Below are positions 52,142 to 63,789 of a stretch of 64,000 nt of DNA, one piece after another; position 1 is the first letter of the stretch, and each line of letters begins with the position of its first letter. The position numbers and the translations under genes are program-made. The stretch comes from Pyricularia pennisetigena. Lineage: Eukaryota > Ascomycota > Sordariomycetes > Magnaporthales > Pyriculariaceae. The notes under the pieces are model-generated. The model was not told the origin of the DNA and searched no databases. It saw only the letters and a program-made list of their open reading frames with translations. The stretch lies in contig NC_043743.1 in assembly GCF_004337985.1 (NCBI RefSeq), positions 831,366-895,365 on the forward strand, in the 5' to 3' direction.

Positions 52142-53998
52142 TTACCACCCAAAGCCTTCGTTGTGCCACCAGACCGACCTGCCTCGCTGCACCCAAGCGC
52201 CCACATAGCCCCTCAGCTCCCTCGCCATCTCCTCGGGCCCGCACACCAACACGGCGACCCTCTCCTCGCTGCCGTGCTTGAAAATGTCGTCCACGATCTT
52301 GCGCAGGTCGGGTCGCCGTCGGTTGCTCATCGCAGAAAACCTGCCACCCCTCCCGTCCCTGTAGAGCGGATTCATCTCCACGGCGGTCCCTGACGCCGCC
52401 CTGTCGCTGGTGCTGTTACTGCTGCCGGACGGTGCCAGGCTTGATCCCCCGGCCGGAGTGGATCCAGGGTCGTCGGCGACGACGTCGCCAGTCATGAAAA
52501 GGTGTACCCTGTCGTCGGTCAAGATGTTGCCGCCGCTGCCCTCTTGCACAGCCCACGAGGCCTCGTCGGGACTGCGCACCGCCCAGATCAGCTCGACCTT
52601 GGCGTTCGGGTTCTCGTGCAACAGCGCACGGAAGAGGGGGATGAGAAAAGTCGCACCCACGCCGCCCGTCACCATGAGGACGCGGTCAAAGTCCGGGCCG
52701 GCCAGATTGGGGAAGTGCTGCGCCGCGCCGTAGGGGCCCTCGATACTCAGGGGGATTTTGTAGCCGGCGCTTCTGCTTGCGGCGTCCAGGTTCGGCGTAG
52801 TGGGCGTCGGCGGCAGACTTTGGCTTCCCTTGGCGAAGTGTGCTAGCGCCGCCGTCATTGGACCGCCTCTGTGCCGTGCGACAATGGTCAAATCGCCCGT
52901 GGCCTCGTCTACGTCGGCGACCGTAAAGGGGTTCAAGCAAAAATCGTAGATCCATGAGGAGGACGTTGGGCCGGCATCTGGCCGGGCGGCTGCCGGTATG
53001 GAAACGTAGACGTGGGAGCCGGGATGGTTGTTAAACTCGTCCGCTTGGCTCCGCTGCGGCAGAGGCGCCGAGACTTTGATGAGATTGGTTCCTGGGATGC
53101 GCTCGAATGCTGCCTTTGTAGTAATAGTCTTGAGTCTACGGACTACAATGTCCAGTATGATAAACGCCAATGCGGCCACCATGGACACGCGCGCTGGTTT
53201 TGCGTGGTAAAAGAGGAGCGGCGGTAGCGCGAAGGATACGAGCAGGTGCACAATGAAGAAGAGACGGTATGAAAAGTTTCGAACCAAATCTATAGCCGTC
53301 GCGGTCATGAGATTGATGCCGATCCACGAAACAACTCCGGCAAAGACGACGGGCGCAAATAGCCTGCGCACCAGGATTCCAACCTGGATAAAATAGTTGA
53401 CGTAGCAGATAACGTGCAGCAGCAGTAAGATGTATACCACGCGGCCCTGAAGCCTATGCCATCGGTTGATCTGCTCGTGCGAGACTCGAAACGCCAGGGC
53501 AAACGGGTTGAGGAACTTGAGGGCCAAAAGATACTGAATGGGGAACTGGGCAGCGGCGACAACGCCGAACCTCTTAGTAAGGTGCAGGTAGTCGCCGTCC
53601 GTACCGAGCATGCAGAGCAGCAGCAGCCAGGCCGTCCACAGCCCACCAAAGACCCAGACATCGCGCTCGCCGCGGTACTTGCCCAGAAAAAAAACCTCAT
53701 CGCCCAGCCACCATTTCACCGCGCCGAGTCGGATTTCGAGCGCCCCCGAGGGAGTCAGCCGGCGGGACTTGATCGACGGCGAGTTTGGGGCCGCCGGGAG
53801 GCTGGAGTAAGCGGCGCTGCGACCAAATGTGCTCGCGGAAACGTAGCGATAAGCCCGGCGGGCGAGCTGGAAGCCGACAAAGCCGAGAACAGGGATCAGG
53901 ACCGACAGCTGCGAGTATGCGGCGTACCGATCCAAGGTCTCGCGCCTGAGTGCCCTGGCCTCCTCGTCCAGGTCTACAAACCTCCAAGGCCAGCCCAT
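52142..53998 (-). CDS. ferric-reductase-like transmembrane flavocytochrome b (618 aa)
   Basis: Single exon from ATG 53998. About six to seven hydrophobic segments occur between residues 30 and 290. Two helices carry bis-haem His pairs with the standard 13-residue spacing: His181/His195 and His251/His265. The FAD domain follows (NHPGSHVYVSIP, about 324-335), but the FAD motif usually written HPFT reads NPFT at 356-359. The NAD(P)H domain has MVTGGVGATFLIPLF and VLVCGPEEMA, and the protein ends WWHNEGFGW, the typical fungal FRE terminus. The family moves electrons from cytosolic NADPH across a membrane to Fe3+, Cu2+ or oxygen. The length suits a FRE or Aim14/Yno1-like protein. No N-terminal signal peptide is seen. 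A Ser/Gly-rich loop interrupts the NADPH domain near 500-545. Confidence 0.9.
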   Translation of the reverse strand: MGWPWRFVDLDEEARALRRETLDRYAAYSQLSVLIPVLGFVGFQLARRAYRYVSASTFGRSAAYSSLPAAPNSPSIKSRRLTPSGALEIRLGAVKWWLGDEVFFLGKYRGERDVWVFGGLWTAWLLLLCMLGTDGDYLHLTKRFGVVAAAQFPIQYLLALKFLNPFALAFRVSHEQINRWHRLQGRVVYILLLLHVICYVNYFIQVGILVRRLFAPVVFAGVVSWIGINLMTATAIDLVRNFSYRLFFIVHLLVSFALPPLLFYHAKPARVSMVAALAFIILDIVVRRLKTITTKAAFERIPGTNLIKVSAPLPQRSQADEFNNHPGSHVYVSIPAAARPDAGPTSSSWIYDFCLNPFTVADVDEATGDLTIVARHRGGPMTAALAHFAKGSQSLPPTPTTPNLDAASRSAGYKIPLSIEGPYGAAQHFPNLAGPDFDRVLMVTGGVGATFLIPLFRALLHENPNAKVELIWAVRSPDEASWAVQEGSGGNILTDDRVHLFMTGDVVADDPGSTPAGGSSLAPSGSSNSTSDRAASGTAVEMNPLYRDGRGGRFSAMSNRRRPDLRKIVDDIFKHGSEERVAVLVCGPEEMARELRGYVGAWVQRGRSVWWHNEGFGW

Positions 53999-55488
53999 TC
54001 TGTGGTGATGCTATGGGGTAACAATAAGAGGTGTAAGAGCGGTTCAATGGTTGGCAAGTGGTGGGAGCTGCAGGAGAGATTCCTGCGGGGTTTGTAATCA
54101 AGACTACCTCGTAGGGGGTCTAGGCCTATAATGATTATCTAGGATGACACAAGTCGGTGTAGAATCATTTGTTTTCCAATGAACGGCTTGAACGTCTGTG
54201 GACCTGCCTCGAATTAAATGAACATCGACAGATTGGTACAGACTGTGGTTTCTTCCTTTTTGGCGCTGCATGCATACAATATAACGTACTACAAGTCGGT
54301 TTTTTTTTTTTTTTTTTTTTCTGTATACTGTAAATGCAGTCGCTATCTCCCATCTTGTCAGCTTGGCATGCACGTTTTTGTCAAGTTTCGGTCAGGGTCT
54401 GATCGTCGTCGCCCACTCTATCATAGTCGAAAGGACGACGTTACAGCTTGGCATCCACCAAACCCTGAAAGCCCCAGAGTCCACCACAAGATTTTAAAAA
54501 TCTCTGCGCTTACTGGCTGCGTTGCTGGAGATAGTGGGGGTTTGATGCGCTGTTCGCTCCAATAGTTGCTTGTGTCCACTGTTAACTTGTTGTTTATATG
54601 CTACGAGCTACAGGTTATACCGCTCTTTAAACTTTTCGATCTTTGAACTCAAAGAGCAAGCAAACCCCACTCTTGAAATTGCATTGTCAGTTTTCTCATA
54701 GATATCATTGGGGCTGTGCGAGTAAGCGAAAGCACCGCATCCCAATCAGAGCTGTGCATTAGGCTGAGGTGTTAGGTCAACCATCCTCCAAAGGCACCAG
54801 GCGTTTATATTGTTAGGCGAAATCCTTGGCAATCCATCCTCCCTAAGAGGCCAACTAATTACATGGCCACTTATTTCCGTCGTCTTGACGCGCAGCTGAA
54901 ACTAACATCGGGAAAAAGTGATTCCGCGCTGGATAGCCTGATGTTCGCAGCGAGGGCCAGTAACACCCAACAGTGGGGGCTTGAGGCTAAAGCATCATAA
55001 AAAGCCGTGGCACAAGGGCAAAATCTATGTGCTGCTTTCGCTGCCTGGAACTCGCTGAAAATGGGACAGGAGGGACTGTGGAGTAGATTGAGCATCTGCT
55101 TACTGCATGCTTGCTTGATCTTACTTACTTCAAAACCATAACAGGCATAGTATAGTACCTCAAGCTTTTACACGCAAGAATCCCAATCCCACTTTGCGTA
55201 TTTGGACTCGATATGGTAATGCTTTGAACTACTCTGCCGAAATCCATCGCTAGGTAGACATATTATTTGGTTTGTCATCCCGAGGCCAGTAAGTCCACGG
55301 GTTTTTAGTAAACGAAATGCCCGTCAACAACAGTATAAACCCAGCCGTGGACTTGCTTGCGTTCATTCAAAGGTAACTAACGCGTACATCAGGCCGATGA
55401 AAAGACGGAGCCAAGAATAACCAACATATTTATTCCACAAGATCACAGTAACCAACATTCTTTAGTCGGTTGGATCGAACAAGCCAAC
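53999..55488. other. divergent promoter region, no gene seen
   Basis: Spacer between the reductase (-) and the secreted protein gene (+), with a 21-T tract at 54300-54320. Open frames are short and random-looking. Confidence 0.6.
54300..54320. repeat. poly-T tract (21 T)
   Basis: Uninterrupted run of 21 T. Confidence 0.9.
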
Positions 55489-56235
55489 ATGAAGCTGCTT
55501 TTGGTATCTGGTTGGGCAACTCTAGCTCTTTTCTGCCAGACTGCGTTTGGGCGCCCCGTATCGGCCACGGAGTGCGCCTTAGCTCACAATCCACACTGCA
55601 ACACACCTTTGAAAAGCGTACCTCCTTACACAGAAGAAGGTCGCGAGAGTGTTCTTGTTTTACCTCCGGGCGACAAACAGCGGAATACTCGATCCAGAGG
55701 GAAAGCCCCAATACCAAAGTCAGAGGCTGTAAAACTTAGAAGGCAAAAGAAACAAGTCGAGGCAGAGGGAAAGGAATGGGGAGGAAGAGATAAAGAGAAT
55801 TTGGACGCTTACAACAAATACGATGCGCAACAGCGACTGAACAAGAATAGAGGGCAACCTAATTCACCAGGACCTAGTGAAAACGGCAGGAAACCCCAAG
55901 CACATTCTAAGACAGGGGCTCGGCCAGACATCAGCCATATCATAAATGAAATCCTCGCAGACCAGAAATCCTCGAAACCAGTTCTCCCGCCCACTGTGCA
56001 GCAGCCGTTGCCAGCAGTCCCAGTCCCGTCAAGAGGTAGTCCGTCCCCGGGTCGGCAGTCGTCTCCGAGCAATGTTCAGCCTCAGCAGCCGCTGCCGATT
56101 AACACGAAGCCCAAACCTCCCCAAATAGAGCCCGGTCCTAGTCCGACTAGTGCAGAGATAGAAGAGTACCCTTCTTCAGTGATGCCTCAAGATACCTTCC
56201 ATGTCCCTGGGGGGATTCTCGGATTACCATACTAG
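55489..56235 (+). CDS. secreted Pro/Ser/Lys-rich protein of unknown function (248 aa)
   Basis: Single exon from ATG 55489. Residues 1-21 form a classical signal peptide (Lys, then LLLVSGWATLALFCQTAFG with a likely cleavage after Gly). The mature part has only two Cys, close together (ATECALAHNPHCNTP), which could form one disulfide. A basic, charged helical stretch (about 75-125) follows, then a long Pro/Ser/Gln-rich tail (about 130-235) ending DTFHVPGGILGLPY. No membrane anchor, GPI signal or known domain was recognised. GC content and codon choice are lower and less biased than in neighbouring genes, which fits a fast-evolving or lineage-specific gene. It could be a secreted matrix or host-interaction protein; this is inference only. 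Confidence 0.7.
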   Translation: MKLLLVSGWATLALFCQTAFGRPVSATECALAHNPHCNTPLKSVPPYTEEGRESVLVLPPGDKQRNTRSRGKAPIPKSEAVKLRRQKKQVEAEGKEWGGRDKENLDAYNKYDAQQRLNKNRGQPNSPGPSENGRKPQAHSKTGARPDISHIINEILADQKSSKPVLPPTVQQPLPAVPVPSRGSPSPGRQSSPSNVQPQQPLPINTKPKPPQIEPGPSPTSAEIEEYPSSVMPQDTFHVPGGILGLPY

Positions 56236-56556
56236 AAAAGCTCGTCCAAAAAAGCCTTGCTGTTTTACACCCGATTCTGATTGCTACTCGCCCCTAGAGT
56301 CTTGAACTGGCGGGAGAGGGAACCACAACCGCGGAGAAGCCGTATGGTGGATTTCGAGGCTTCTTGGAAAATTTACCATCATAACAAGGCCTGCCCTAAA
56401 TATCAGTACATTGTATCTTTGTAATTTCTCAATTGGCGGTCGCAAAGAATCAAAATATTATTACTAGTTTCCGCCCTAGGCAGGAAAGTTTGATACGTCA
56501 AGTTCTGCTCGTGATTCTCGTAAAATGCACACAATCTTGATCCTACAAGCCCGCTT
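56236..56556. other. convergent spacer, no gene seen
   Basis: 3' ends of the secreted protein gene (+) and the VanZ-like gene (-); nothing else is supported. Confidence 0.6.
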
Positions 56557-57328
56557 TCAGTCGGCTCTTTTTTGGGTCTTCCCGTCACCATTTCCCCCTG
56601 CGATTCCTTCGCTCTTGGTGGCCAGAGTCGTGTCACCAATGTCACCTACGTCCGCCTCGTCCCATGCATCCTCGCCATTCTCGTCCCAGTTGTCGACCTC
56701 TTGCTCCAAAGTCAAGCCCCTGTCCCCAACTGGCCCGCTTGGCTCTGCATAGACGGGAGCATCCGTGATACCCTCTTCATGGCCACCATCAGCAGAGTAA
56801 CCCAGACCTTCGCCCAGCTCAACGTCCTCCTCGCCAGGGCCACCGTCGACACCGTCGACAGGCTGGTATCCCTTGCGCAAGCGCTTGCGCTCCAGCATAC
56901 GCTTATGGTACCATGAACATAGCGCCAGTCCTGCCAGGCTACCGACGATGTTCGCAGCGATGTCGTAAATGTCAAAATCTCGGCCGTTTGGAAGCAGCGC
57001 CTGCAGGAACTCGGAGCCGACGCCGAGCGAGAATGTGCAGACCGTTAGGGTCAAGTTTAGAGTGCGACGGCGGTTCGTGTCGACAATCCAGTAGAAGACC
57101 ACGGTGAGGACGAAGAATGTGATGAGGTGGAGAAGCTTGTCGTTGATGAGCTCGCCGAGCTGCAGTGACGTCAGGCCGGCATAACCTGTGACAAGGAGCA
57201 GGAAGAAAAAGACTCCTGTGAAGTTGAAATAAGAAGGAGCTGTTAGTATCGTCGAGAGATCATGGGGTAAACGGGCTGAAAATAAAACAAAGCTCCGCCT
57301 TACCCGCAAAAGGGAGTCGTATTCTCAT
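56557..57328 (-). CDS. VanZ-like membrane protein (227 aa)
   Basis: Two exons: a 25-nt first exon 57328-57304 (MRIRLPFA and the first base of Gly) and 57215-56557. The 88-bp intron has a CTAAC branch site and a TTCACAG acceptor. Splicing fuses the tiny exon to GVFFFLLLVTGYAGL, completing the first membrane helix. About four hydrophobic segments fall in the first 130 residues, with the VanZ motifs NDKLLHLITFFVLTVVFYW and, after an extracellular loop, FDIYDIAANIVGSLAGL. The last 90 residues are acidic, Gly/Asp/Glu-rich and disordered. VanZ-like proteins are small membrane proteins of unclear function; in bacteria the namesake lowers teicoplanin sensitivity, which says little about this one. Confidence 0.85.
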
Positions 57329-58655
57329 GATGGGCTGGTTCTGTGGATCGTGTGTACAGTGTGCGGCGAAGTTCGATTCGCAGAGTGGCAGACCGGGCTG
57401 TCGTAATTTTGCAGTGGAGAATCGTGGCCGATACAAGATACAGTCAGCTGAAGCTCTCGACAGAGAAAGCTTCAGCTATGGTCGCAGTCGGTCGGGGGAG
57501 GGACGAATGCTCTCAGCTCGGTCGGATTCCTGCCGGGAAAAGCTGTCGTGTGTGACGGAAGAGACACGACAAAGAAAGCCCCCACAATGCACAACTTCTG
57601 CCGCCCACCCTCTGGAGGTTTGCAGGGAGGGATACCCGATGCCGCGGGCAGCTCTGTGGACACGACGTGCAGACAGCTTGGAGGTTACAACAGGGTTCAG
57701 TTATGTCTGACCGGATTAGGCTTAGCGTCTGATGCGTGCTAGACCGAAACCCTCCGCATCGGCCGCAGTATTTGTGGTGGAATTGTGTTTGTACTTTCGA
57801 GGCTAATATAGCCAACCATGGAAAGCTTGCCTCCTGTCTGACGGAGAAATCATAGAGGCTGTCGGGAAATCGAGGTTTGACACCAATTGCATAAGTACAT
57901 AGCTGTGCTACAGGCTACCTACCTAGATGGGCGGACGGGTAGCTAAAGGTACCCGGAGGTATGCAGCTGCAGAGCGGCATGTGGCCAAAGGCGCGTCATT
58001 CGAAGCAGCATCTCGTTCCAGGCAGTCACATGATGTATCACGTGAGTAGACCACCTTGATGAAACAACCTGTGGGGGAGCGACGACATGAGTTAAGAAAG
58101 CGGGTCCGGAGAACATTGTTCGGGGTACTATCTTGGAAGTCGACGACGGTTACTGGAGCTCGTGGTGCGACGGAGATGAAGACAAAGCAACTAGATAGAG
58201 GAATACTGTGCATCGTTAGGGCAATGTAGAAAGCGCATGATTTGATTCTAGGGCTTTTTCTTTTTTTTCCCCAAAGTTTATGGCCATCTTCTCAGCAGGG
58301 AATATGTACCTTACCAGCACTCATGTGGAGACCAGGGAAATTCAGCCAACCCTGGACTGGTGCAAGTGTACCACCCAGCGCATGAGCCAAATCCGTCAAC
58401 CTCAATCGTCGATTTACCGCGAAATCACCCTGCCTTCAATCCATCGGAACATCCACGCAGCCATCGACATTGCGATCAAAACTGGTCCTTCCATCTCACA
58501 CGAAAGCTGTCTTTCTTCCCATGTGACTCTCGGCGTCTGAACCTTGCTGGTTCCGCCGGGACGCGACCGCAGGATTTCCGCGCATGGCGACCGACCGACC
58601 GCGTCCGACAAGTCCGATCGCATAGCACAGGGAAAGCAGCCACATTCCCCCAAGC
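57329..58655. other. divergent promoter region, no gene seen
   Basis: Spacer between the VanZ-like gene (-) and SPT7 (+). No open frame has supportable protein features. Confidence 0.6.
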
Positions 58656-61600
58656 ATGTCTTTCACCAATGGCCAGCACAGCTGGTCAACCCCATCAGGC
58701 GGACTTCCCAACGGAATCAAGAATATGCATCAATTTGATGATGGCTCGGCGAGAACACAAACTCCGATAGACAATTCCATGACGTTGGTGCCTGAGGCAT
58801 CCGACCTCGCGGAGGAGGAACGGCGCGCGCATTTCTCTGAGATTTATCGCAAGACCGATTCCAAAATAGCACTCCTGTTTACCGAAGATGGAAAATACAA
58901 CAGGGAAGCCATAGAGTCGTGGACTCGCGCTCCCATCTCTACCGCATCCTCCATTCTGCCTAATGCGACCGATCACACCCCTATACAAGAGCCCCCACGG
59001 AAAAAAGCCAAGCGCACTATCGACGAGGACGACTACGACGATGATGACGATGACGAAGACGACGAGGAGCCCACCGTGGCCTGTGCGCAAACCTCTCCGT
59101 TAAAGCACAAGATATCATCCGACAATCGTCAGCTGCTGTCGCCGTCCAAATCCGGCAGTTCTCCCGTTCACTCCGTATCATCCCCGGACAAGCACTCGGC
59201 CAAGTCCAAGGAAGACGGCTCTCTACAGGTCCAGGCCAAAACCGCCGAGGATGCACGTAAGGAGCTCGAAGAGGCGCGTGTCGCTACCGAGGAAGCGGCT
59301 AAGCGCAGTTTCCACACCATTATATATCCCCTTGACAATGATCGAACTGCGATGCTCGAACAGCAGCAGCTCGAGGAGTCTGAGAAGCAGCTTCAAGCCG
59401 AGATGGAAAAGAACGCCGGCGGTAACGCGAACCAGGGCCCCGGCCAGAACCAAGGCACATTGAGTAGTGCAAACTTGGGCGCATCAAGCTTGACCCTCAA
59501 GCACCTCATTGCCCGCATAGATCAGAAGCGCATACAGGTCAGGGCCTCAGATGCAGAGCTCCGATCTTTGATGAACGAGGTTAGGAAAAACAGGAGCAAG
59601 TGGGCCAGCGAAGAGAACGTCGGGCAGGAGGAGCTGTATGAGGCTGCAGAGAAGGTTCTCAGTGAACTCAAGGCGCACACCGAGTACTCGACTCCCTTCC
59701 TTTCCAGGGTTAACAAGCGTGATGCACCCGACTACTACAACCGTAAGCCTTTTGGAACCTTTTTGGGGTCGATCATAGTGCGCTAACACCAGACGAACAG
59801 TCATCAAGCATCCCATGGACCTGGGGACAATGACGAAGAAGTTGAAGCAGCTTCAGTATAAATCCAAGGCGGATTTCGTCGCAGATCTGAACTTGATCTG
59901 GGACAACTGTTTAAGATATAACCAAGATTCCAATCATCACCTGCGGCGCATGGCCAATGGCATGAGGAAGGAAGCAGAGAAGCTCATTCCACTCATCCCC
60001 GACATCATTGTCCGCCCGCGCGCCGAGGTTGAGGCCGAGGAACGACGCAAGCAGAACGGTGGTGAAGATGACGCCGGCGATGATAGTGACGATGAGCCGA
60101 TAATGTCCTCTAGAGGTCGAATTGCCGGCAGCAAAGGCACCAACAAGTCTCGAAAGGCTCCTTCAGATCAGCAAGAGCAAGCCCCTGGAAGCGAGACAAA
60201 ACCAGTGTTGCAGCTCAACGGATTGCTGGCGAAGGGAAGGGAGGGCTCCGAGGCTATCGACGGCAGTAATGGCTTTGGAACACCGCCAATAGGAGGCTCA
60301 AATACACCTGGTGGCATGAATGGCCTGGCCGGCCAGGGAAGCAATGTCGATGTAATGGATCTGGACGGCCCGTCCCTGAACGGTATGCCTTTTGGAGAAG
60401 CATTCGAGGAGGTCTCTGCTCCGGTATACGAGGACGAGGAGTATAAGATATGGAAACAAGTCACCAAGAAGCAAAGAGCAACTATCGCAAGACAGCGCTA
60501 TAAGCTTTTTGAGGGGAACAAACTGAACCCTGACGAGCCTGCTCTTTTGCGGTCCAAGGCTGGTATGAGGCGGTATTTGCACAGCCAGCAACAGGCCGAG
60601 TCCAGCGGGCTCGTTGACGCTTCGCAGGCCAATGCCTCTGGGTTCTCGGCGAAGCAGACAAAAGCACCTGAAACTCTGGCCGAAGGAATGCAGGATGAAG
60701 AAGAGAAAGTGATCCCTGACTATTATGAACCGCAAACCATCATTCCGGATATTCCATCAAAACTCCAATGGGTTCTGGACGGTGAGGGTCACGCCATTGA
60801 CCAGTTCGAGGAATTCCACAAGCTTGTACCTCCAGGACACTTTACTGCGCCTCGGAGCCGTCTCTCGAAGCGCATTCAAGACAACATGCGGCAGATGCAG
60901 GAAACGAGGAAGCTCTGTTCAAAGATAGGGGTGATCAAACAGATGCAAATCCAGACCCAGGTAAGCCGCTCTTGAGCTGTTGTTTCAAGTTTGCATACAT
61001 AACAAGCCAATGCTAACATCAACTCTCAGATCTACCAAAATCAGTTTCCAAAGTATAACCCTGAGCCTTTTGTGGAAGCGGACATAGAGCCACACTTCAC
61101 TTCAGGTGACGGCGCAGTCATTGCTCCCGAGACTTGTCGAGCAGCGTTGCAGCGTTCAATTGCCGAAATTTGTTATCATGCAGGATTTGAAGAGTGTCAA
61201 CCATCTGCTCTTGACACCATTACAGACATTGCAGCCGATTACATGCAGAAGCTAGTGCGCACGTTCACTGTGTACAACGAGGCCGACAAGAAACCCGCCA
61301 GGGGTCTATCAGCTGAGAGAGGTAGCCGCTGGCAACCGAGGTTTACCCCTGAGGAGGTCGTATTGCACACTCTCGCAGGTAACGGATACGATCCCGAGTC
61401 TCTCGAGACCTACACGAGGGATGAGGTGGAGCGCCTGGGAGGAAAACTTGTCACCATCCATGAGCGCATGAAATCGCACTTGTCCGAACTGTTGCGGCCG
61501 GCGCTGAATGATGCCGGCCCCGACGGCGCAGGTGCATTCAAAGAAGGGAGTGAGCAATTCGTTAGTGGCGACTTTGCTGAGGATCTTGGGGAAGATTTCT

Positions 61601-62244
61601 TTGGATTCAAGTCTCTTGGTCTCGACAAAGAATTGGGACTCGACTTCCTCTCTGTGCCACTGCATCTGTTGCAAAGGCGCGTCTATGCAAACGCCCAGAG
61701 CCAGGCGCAAGTGCCTGGAGCCGCCGATATGGAACTTCTTGAGCCGCTGCCTCCGCTCGAACCGGTCACCAAGGAGAACATCCAGGAACAGATTGGTTTG
61801 GTCAAGAACTTCTTCTTGGCTAAGCTGCATGCCAACGGTGACGCCCCGCTCATCGAAGATGAGGACCTGCCCGTCAAACAGCGCCGGCCGCGTCCTCGCC
61901 TGGGCGCAACGGGCAAGATTGTCTCGCCGCAGAAGCGGCCGCCCAAGGAGCAGATTGCACTGGCCAAGAAGAAAAAGAAGCTAGAGTCAGGCCTGGCGCA
62001 GATCACGGCAGGCAAGAATGCAGCGGACGCGGCGGCGGCGGCGGCAGCCGCAGCGGCTGCAGCGGCCAATGGCGTCAACACAACGCCGGAGAAGGCAAAG
62101 AAGCCCAAGGCGGCGGGGCCGACGAACCCAGCGTTGGTGCTGGCGCCTACGATGGAGAGGGTCGAGAGCATGCAGAGTCTGGGGAATAACAGTCATACTG
62201 ACAAGGACGAGGGTGTGGATATGATGAGCCCAGAGAATTCATGA
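58656..62244 (+). CDS. SPT7: SAGA complex subunit Spt7, bromodomain protein (1153 aa)
   Basis: Three exons: 58656-59742, 59801-60960 and 61030-62244, exactly 1154 codons. Intron 1 interrupts the bromodomain, and splicing gives [20 protein letters not shown], the canonical acetyl-lysine pocket with its Asn/Tyr/Pro residues. The bromodomain spans about residues 320-440 and ends [16 protein letters not shown]. Next come an acidic region, the Spt7-specific [20 protein letters not shown] segment and a histone-fold (Bromo_TP type, about 755-830: [20 protein letters not shown]) that pairs with a TAF-like partner. The C-terminus has an Ala-rich run (about 1085) and basic patches. An acidic Asp/Glu run occurs near residue 125. 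Spt7 is a scaffold of SAGA, which acetylates and de-ubiquitinates histones at promoters. Length and domain order match fungal Spt7. Confidence 0.93.
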
Positions 62245-63789
62245 AAATAGGCGGGCTTAGAGGCCCCAGTTTGTTTTCCAGGGTTTCTTTGTTTTTGGAC
62301 ATGGAAATGGGAGTTATCAAGTCTCAAACGTGTCTGCCTTTCTTTTTTTTTGCTTTTCTCTTTTTTTTTTTTTTTTTTNNNNNNNNNNNNNNNNNNNNNN
62401 NNNNNNNNNNNNNNNNNNNNNNNNNNNNNNNNNNNNNNNNNNNNNNNNNNNNNNNNNNNNNNNNNNNNNNNNNNNNNNNNNNNNNNNNNNNNNNNNNNNN
62501 NNNNNNNNNNNNNNNNNNNNNNNNNNNNNNNNNNNNNNNNNNNNNNNNNNNNNNNNNNNNNNNNNNNNNNNNNNNNNNNNNNNNNNNNNNNNNNNNNNNN
62601 NNNNNNNNNNNNNNNNNNNNNNNNNNNNNNNNNNNNNNNNNNNNNNNNNNNNNNNNNNNNNNNNNNNNNNNNNNNNNNNNNNNNNNNNNNNNNNNNNNNN
62701 NNNNNNNNNNNNNNNNNNNNNNNNNNNNNNNNNNNNNNNNNNNNNNNNNNNNNNNNNNNNNNNNNNNNNNNNNNNNNNNNNNNNNNNNNNNNNTTTTTTT
62801 TTTTTTTTTGTTTTAAAATTGTTTGTATGGCATTCTATGGCTTTATACCAAAACGATCATTCTATACCAATGTATCAATTCACCCGTCCTTGTTCTCTCT
62901 ACCGCGGAGCATAGCTGCTTCAATTTCCCTTTTTTTGGTGGAATTACTTTTTGGGCGCGTGAGAGTGGTCATATATCTATCCTGAGTATAAGTGAAGTGG
63001 GGTTTCGTGGAGGAAGATGTGGTTTGTATGTTGAGCTGCTTTGGGCCTGGGTTTTCTTGTTCATTGCGGAAGGGAGTTTGGATGCTGTTTAATGTCTCGG
63101 GTAGAGTATCTTGTGCCTTGCTTGGAAAAGGATAGAGCTTCCATGTTCCAAGGTATGCTTAATCAACCTATCCGCGTTGCTCTAGTGTCAAACAAGCAAA
63201 CTCGAACAGCTTTTAATCCGCCAATGCTTGTTCCACGACCTTGAGCTCATACGTTCTGTTTTTATCGCTGCGGGATACGTTGTGTCTAGACTATCGTCTT
63301 GGAGACTTAATCGTCAGAAATTACATTCGATTCGCATCCAAGTCATAGAGAAGCACAGCTGACACTGTCGTTAATTTGTTATTTAAAAATTGGGAAGAAA
63401 AAAAAAAAGGGGCTGCATAAGCCAAACATAACTGACTATTTTTCACCAAGAACTGCGTTGAAGCAGTTATCACGATGCCAAACTCCCGCACTATACCCAG
63501 TTGCCCTAAGTTGAACAGATTGCAACGCCTTGCCCATGCAGAAGATTTTTCTTGCGCCCATTTCAAACCCATATTTTCCCTGGACCGATACCAAAACTAA
63601 AGCAAAAATAAAACAAAGAAGAAAGGGTAACCCCATCAGCTCACTTATCTGACGACAAAGCACGGCCTCCCATCATTCCTGATGTCGACAAAATCCTGTT
63701 GTAGGTTGAATCTACACAACGCCGATATATGCCAGGATTAGAACTGCTGTTGAATGCCAACCATGGTGATTAAATTATCATGCCAGCAC
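62245..63789. other. convergent region with the second assembly gap
   Basis: 3' spacer of SPT7 and the hydroxymethyltransferase gene. It contains the N run 62379-62793, which is bordered on both sides by T runs, and no supportable gene. Confidence 0.6.
62379..62793. other. assembly gap (415 N) inside a poly-T tract
   Basis: N run preceded by 18 T (62361-62378) and followed by 16 T (62794-62809). The gap therefore opens and closes in the same homopolymer. Confidence 1.

Noticed and set aside
62241..62985. Three long frames crossing the second N gap
   Set aside because: Artefacts of N and poly-T (Phe) translation.
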